Positions 40,868 through 43,734 of a stretch of DNA of 43,734 nucleotides are shown here, piece by piece. Below the pieces are notes generated by a model that saw only the letters and a list, made by a program, of their open reading frames with translations, ran no database searches and was not told where the DNA came from. Each line of letters opens with the position of its first letter. Position 1 is the first letter of the stretch. Source of the stretch: UBA685 sp002299005 (lineage in GTDB: Bacteria; Pseudomonadota; Alphaproteobacteria; Puniceispirillales; Puniceispirillaceae); NCBI GenBank assembly GCA_963966775.1, contig CAXAAH010000010.1, positions 1 to 43,734 on the forward strand, in the 5' to 3' direction. The position numbers were made by a program, and so were the translations under genes.

Positions 40868-40893
40868 GATGCGCTTAGCATCTTTTTTATAAT
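40868..40893 (+). promoter_or_regulatory. Hairpin with T-tract overlapping a perfect -10 box before purD
   Basis: GATGC-gctta-GCATC (40868-40882) is followed by six T, and the last T starts TATAAT (40888-40893), 17 nt before ATG 40911. There is no -35 match at the right distance. TTGTCT-N17-TAAATA further upstream could instead drive a leader containing the hairpin, making it an attenuator. Confidence 0.35.
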
Positions 40894-40910
40894 GATTGGC
40901 TGATGGAACT

Positions 40911-42161
40911 ATGAAAATTTTGGTAATTGGCGGCGGTGGTCGTGAACATGCAATTTGTCATGCGGTTGCACAATCGCCCTTATGTGATGATTTGCACATG
41001 GCACCTGGCAATCCTGGCATGGCGCATTTAGGCACCTGTCACAAAACTGACATAGAAGATACGACGGGCCTGTTTGATTTGGCACAAAGCCTAGCGGCTG
41101 ATTTGGTCATTATCGGCCCTGAGGCCCCGCTTGTTGATGGTCTGGCTGATAGGCTTGAAGAGGCTGGCATTGCGGCCTTTGGCCCATCTGCTGCAGCCGC
41201 CAAGCTTGAAGGCTCCAAAGATTTTGCGCGCCAAGTTTGCCAATCTGTGAATGTACCACAGCCGCATTTCCAAGCCTTCACCAATGCCGAGGATGCGCTA
41301 GGCCATGCTGAGACGCTTGATGGCTATTGTGTTATCAAAGCAGATGGTCTTGCCGCAGGTAAAGGCGTTGTTGTCGCCGATAATATGGCCGAAGCAGGGC
41401 CGGCGATTATTCAAATGCTTGGCGGTCAATTTGGCCAAGCCTCTGCCTCTATCCTTATTGAAGAGCGCATCACAGGCCCTGAATTATCAGCCTTTGCGCT
41501 TATAGATGGTGCCAACACAATCTGGCTTGCCTCTGCGCAAGATCACAAACGTGCCTATGATGATGATAAGGGCCCGAACACAGGCGGCATGGGCGCCATC
41601 TCGCCCTCTCCTTTGATGACAGAAGCGTTGCGCGCACAGATTATGGATGAGGTGATAAACCCTGTCGCAAAGGCGATGGAAGACGCAGGCTCACCCTATC
41701 GCGGCGTGCTTTATGCCGGCCTTATGCTGACCCAAGATGGGCCAAAAGTGATTGAATTTAATTGCCGTTTTGGCGATCCTGAGGCGGAAGTCATACTGCC
41801 ACGTATGAAGACAGATCTTGTGTCTCTTATTATGGATTTACGCGGCGGCAAGCTGTCACGTGCTGAGATGTCAAATGATGTTGGCGTCACCATTATCATG
41901 GCGACCAAAGGCTATCCCGGCTCTTATGAAAGAGGCAGTTTGATTAAAGGCCTTGAAGAGGCACAAAGCGCGGATGGCACGATTATTTTTCATGCCGGCA
42001 CCTCGCTGAATATCGCTGGCCAATTGCAAGCCTCAGGTGGGCGCGTTTTGGCTGTGACAGCCCTTGCGCCAACCACGCAAGATGCGCGCGCAAATGCCTA
42101 TGATGCGATTGCCAAAATTGAGTGGGATGACGGGTTCTATCGCAAAGATATCGCGAAATAA
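40911..42161 (+). CDS. purD: Phosphoribosylamine-glycine ligase
   Basis: A 416-residue ATP-grasp enzyme for the second step of purine synthesis. ATG 40911 gives the classic N-terminus MKILVIGGGGREHAI; the in-frame TTG at 40896 adds only five residues. Motifs are IGPEAPLVDGLAD, SKDFARQV, YCVIKADGLAAGKGVVVA (ATP-binding loop), GPELSAFALIDG, GPNTGGMGAISP and EFNCRFGDPEAEVILPRM. It converges with tadA 4 bp away, with a small hairpin over both stops. It is a single-gene unit with no other pur gene nearby. Confidence 0.97.
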   Translation: MKILVIGGGGREHAICHAVAQSPLCDDLHMAPGNPGMAHLGTCHKTDIEDTTGLFDLAQSLAADLVIIGPEAPLVDGLADRLEEAGIAAFGPSAAAAKLEGSKDFARQVCQSVNVPQPHFQAFTNAEDALGHAETLDGYCVIKADGLAAGKGVVVADNMAEAGPAIIQMLGGQFGQASASILIEERITGPELSAFALIDGANTIWLASAQDHKRAYDDDKGPNTGGMGAISPSPLMTEALRAQIMDEVINPVAKAMEDAGSPYRGVLYAGLMLTQDGPKVIEFNCRFGDPEAEVILPRMKTDLVSLIMDLRGGKLSRAEMSNDVGVTIIMATKGYPGSYERGSLIKGLEEAQSADGTIIFHAGTSLNIAGQLQASGGRVLAVTALAPTTQDARANAYDAIAKIEWDDGFYRKDIAK

Positions 42162-42173
42162 CGCCCTAGCGTT
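42160..42173. terminator. Weak bidirectional hairpin between purD and tadA
   Basis: AACGC-ccta-GCGTT, a 5-bp stem with 4-nt loop, overlaps the purD stop and encloses the tadA stop. It is followed by TCTCTTT on the plus strand and by ATTTC on the minus strand. The T-tracts are poor. Confidence 0.4.
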
Positions 42174-42630
42174 TCTCTTTAAAGAACTGCGTTAATAAGG
42201 CCGCCGCTTTATCGGCTGACAAGCCGCCATAAATCTCTGGCCTATGGTGAATGGTTGGCTGGTTAAACAGATGCGGCCCATTATCAACCGCGCCGCCTTT
42301 TTTATCTTCCGCCCCATAATAAATCCGCCTGATACGCGCATGGGCAAGCGCGCCTGCACACATAGCGCAAGGCTCTAGGCTGACCCATATATCACACGCA
42401 GACAGCGATTTTGTGCCAAGTGCCTCTTGGGCTTGGGCGATGGCGAGCATCTCTGCATGGGCGGTGCAATCTTGGGTGCGCTCGACCAAATTATGCGTCG
42501 CCGCAATCACCGCACCTGTTACATGATGCACAATCACAGCCCCCACAGGCACCTCACCTTGTCCCATCGCCTCTTCTGCAAGGGCCAAGGCATCTGCCAT
42601 AAAATCATATATTTTTGCTTGTTGCGTCAT
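42166..42630 (-). CDS. tadA: tRNA-specific adenosine deaminase TadA
   Basis: A 154-residue zinc deaminase that makes inosine at the wobble position of tRNA-Arg(ACG). The zinc/catalytic set is complete: His58-Ala-Glu60 (TAHAEM) and Cys88, Cys91 (EPCAMC). MGQGEVPVGAVIV and the C-terminal NQPTIHHRPEIYGG match the family. The AGGA site is only 2 nt before ATG 42630, so initiation may be weak, but the next in-frame Met (residue 11) has no ribosome site. It is divergent from rluB, the usual neighbour of tadA in many alphaproteobacteria. Confidence 0.95.
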   Translation of the reverse strand: MTQQAKIYDFMADALALAEEAMGQGEVPVGAVIVHHVTGAVIAATHNLVERTQDCTAHAEMLAIAQAQEALGTKSLSACDIWVSLEPCAMCAGALAHARIRRIYYGAEDKKGGAVDNGPHLFNQPTIHHRPEIYGGLSADKAAALLTQFFKEKR

Positions 42631-42722
42631 TGTCCTAATTTACCCTGTTACCCCCCTTGTTGCCAGAGTTGTTATAAGGAAATTTGCAAAACACACCCAA
42701 ACCTGCCTATAAAGGCGCCATG

Positions 42723-43734
42723 ATGACAGATAAACATAAAGACCAAAAACAAACCGCCGCAAATCAAGAGGCTCCCAAAAATGGTGAACGCATCGCGAAA
42801 CGTATTGCGCGTGCGGGGATTTGTTCGCGCCGTGACGCTGAACGCCTTATCCTTGAAGGCAAAGTGAAGGTAAACCAAGAGACCATCACCTCCCCTGCTT
42901 TGAATGTCACAGAGACAGATAAGATTGTCGTTGATGGCAAGCGCCTGCCACAGGCCCAAGAGCCACGTCTTTGGCGCTATTACAAGCCGCGCGGCCTCAT
43001 TGTCAGCACGAATGATGAAAAAGGCAGAGACACTGTGTTTGACGCTTTGCCAGAGCATATGCCGCGCGTGATTTCTATCGGCCGTCTTGATTATGATTCA
43101 GAAGGTCTGTTGCTATTGACCAATGATGGCGGCCTTGCGCGTCATCTAGAGTTGCCTTCGACAGGCTGGTCACGTCGCTATAAGGTGCGTGTGCAAGGCC
43201 GCGTTGATGAGGCACGCCTTGCTGAGCTAAAGGACGGCATCACGGTTGACGGGGTGCGCTATGGCGAGATTGAGGCTGAGCTTGAAACGCAGATGAATAG
43301 TAATGCGTGGGTTAACATCTCTATCAGAGAGGGTAAAAACCGCGAAGTCCGCCGTATCATGGAACATCTAGGCCACCCTGTTAGCCGCCTTATTCGCCTG
43401 TCTTATGGGCCGTTCCAATTGGGTAATTTGGATAAGGGCAAGGTCGAAGAAGTCCGCCCGTCTATCCTAAAAGAACAGCTTGGCGGTGAGGATAGCAAAT
43501 CAGCAAAAGCAGGTCTTGAAGGCCCGTTGCCACGCTCTGCCAAAAAGCCGCGCAGACCAAACCCTTCAGAGAAATCAGCTGAGAAGAACAATCAAAAGCC
43601 GACCCTAAAGCTTGGCAAAAAATCAGGCAAAAGAGGCGGCAAGCCTGATAGCAAATCAGCTGACGACAGACCTAGAGGGGCCAGATCGGGAAATGCCAGA
43701 TCGGGAAATGCCAGACCAGCAGGGGGCAAAACAG
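42723..43734 (+). CDS. rluB: Ribosomal large subunit pseudouridine synthase, RluB-type, cut by window edge
   Basis: The frame is open to the window end (337 full codons). ATG 42723 lies 7 nt after AAGG; ATG 42720 is also possible. A Lys/Gln-rich start is followed by an S4 RNA-binding domain (RIAKRIARAGICSRRDAERLILEGKVKVN) and the RsuA/RluB-type catalytic domain. The catalytic Asp123 is in GRLDYDSEGLLLLTNDG, and REGKNREVRRIMEHLGHPVSRLIR is characteristic. After about residue 255 the sequence becomes a Lys/Arg/Gly/Ser-rich, probably disordered tail with short repeats. RluB makes pseudouridine 2605 in 23S rRNA. The related RluE/RluF/RsuA are less likely given the long basic tail. Confidence 0.93.
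   Translation, partial: MTDKHKDQKQTAANQEAPKNGERIAKRIARAGICSRRDAERLILEGKVKVNQETITSPALNVTETDKIVVDGKRLPQAQEPRLWRYYKPRGLIVSTNDEKGRDTVFDALPEHMPRVISIGRLDYDSEGLLLLTNDGGLARHLELPSTGWSRRYKVRVQGRVDEARLAELKDGITVDGVRYGEIEAELETQMNSNAWVNISIREGKNREVRRIMEHLGHPVSRLIRLSYGPFQLGNLDKGKVEEVRPSILKEQLGGEDSKSAKAGLEGPLPRSAKKPRRPNPSEKSAEKNNQKPTLKLGKKSGKRGGKPDSKSADDRPRGARSGNARSGNARPAGGKT
43680..43715 (+). repeat. Tandem 15-bp repeat in the rluB tail
   Basis: GCCAGATCGGGAAAT occurs twice in tandem (43680-43694, 43695-43709), with a partial third copy (GCCAGA, 43710-43715). The unit is in frame and encodes Ala-Arg-Ser-Gly-Asn repeats inside a basic, disordered tail. Confidence 0.9.

Noticed and set aside
1..43734. tRNA/rRNA genes, CRISPR arrays, insertion sequences, integrases, toxin-antitoxin or phage-defence genes
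   Set aside because: None seen. All long frames are accounted for by housekeeping families, and spacers are too short or lack the needed patterns.

Overview
The window is a gene-dense, intact stretch of a bacterial chromosome, about 50 % GC by eye, and almost certainly alphaproteobacterial. Several traits point there. The F0 operon (atpI-B-E-F'-F) stands alone without the F1 genes. The set mutY / DUF721 (DciA-like) / dsbA / smc and the run ispH-thrB-rnhA are both typical of the class. So are a cox cluster with a small CoxF-like protein, ctaG (Cox11) and SURF1, a plant-type glutamate-cysteine ligase beside rsmE and ubiA, and a short type-2 ArgC. Moderate GC, very short spacers and overlapping convergent ends suggest a fairly compact, perhaps marine lineage such as SAR116/Puniceispirillales. 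That lineage guess is low confidence and comes from family knowledge, not from a search.

Layout. 1-5703: partial mutY (minus), then DUF721, a Tat-exported DsbA-like protein and smc (plus). 5813-8734: F0 ATP synthase operon, ended by a strong bidirectional terminator. 8779-12211: an unknown lipoprotein (minus), ispH-thrB-rnhA (plus) and a Prx5-type peroxiredoxin (minus). 12276-14889: a ScsB/DsbD-type thiol reductase (minus), divergent from yqgE (plus). 14898-23405: a long minus-strand block coxB-ctaD-ctaB-coxF-ctaG-ctaE-SURF1-thrC-M16 peptidase. 23729-33631: tldD, an MFS transporter, gshA, rsmE, ubiA, a GGCT-like unknown, argC, tldE/pmbA and a dual-specificity phosphatase. 33633-39371: a lipid A/LPS block with an MsbA-like flippase (minus) and DUF374 acyltransferase-waaA-lpxK-LpxL-type acyltransferase (plus, every junction overlapping). 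39368-43734: xseA, purD, tadA and a partial rluB.

Functional themes are respiration and ATP synthesis (cox plus F0), thiol/peroxide and glutathione chemistry (DsbA, ScsB/DsbD, Prx, GshA), lipid A assembly, threonine synthesis (thrB, thrC) and genome maintenance (MutY, SMC, RNase HI, XseA). No tRNA, rRNA, insertion sequence, prophage, CRISPR array or defence island was seen.

I found no obvious new multi-gene system. The most interesting signals are in the spacers. An identical 12-bp palindrome (TATGATATCATA) sits exactly 39 nt upstream of both ispH and the peroxiredoxin gene. The spacer after atpE is highly structured: a perfect hairpin lies on the stop codon and a duplicated TGTGGCCACA palindrome can form a terminator-like stem. 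Two perfect inverted repeats lie exactly 22 bp apart between dsbD and yqgE. At the protein level, a PTP-like phosphatase next to the lipid A genes may be the counterpart of Caulobacter CtpA.
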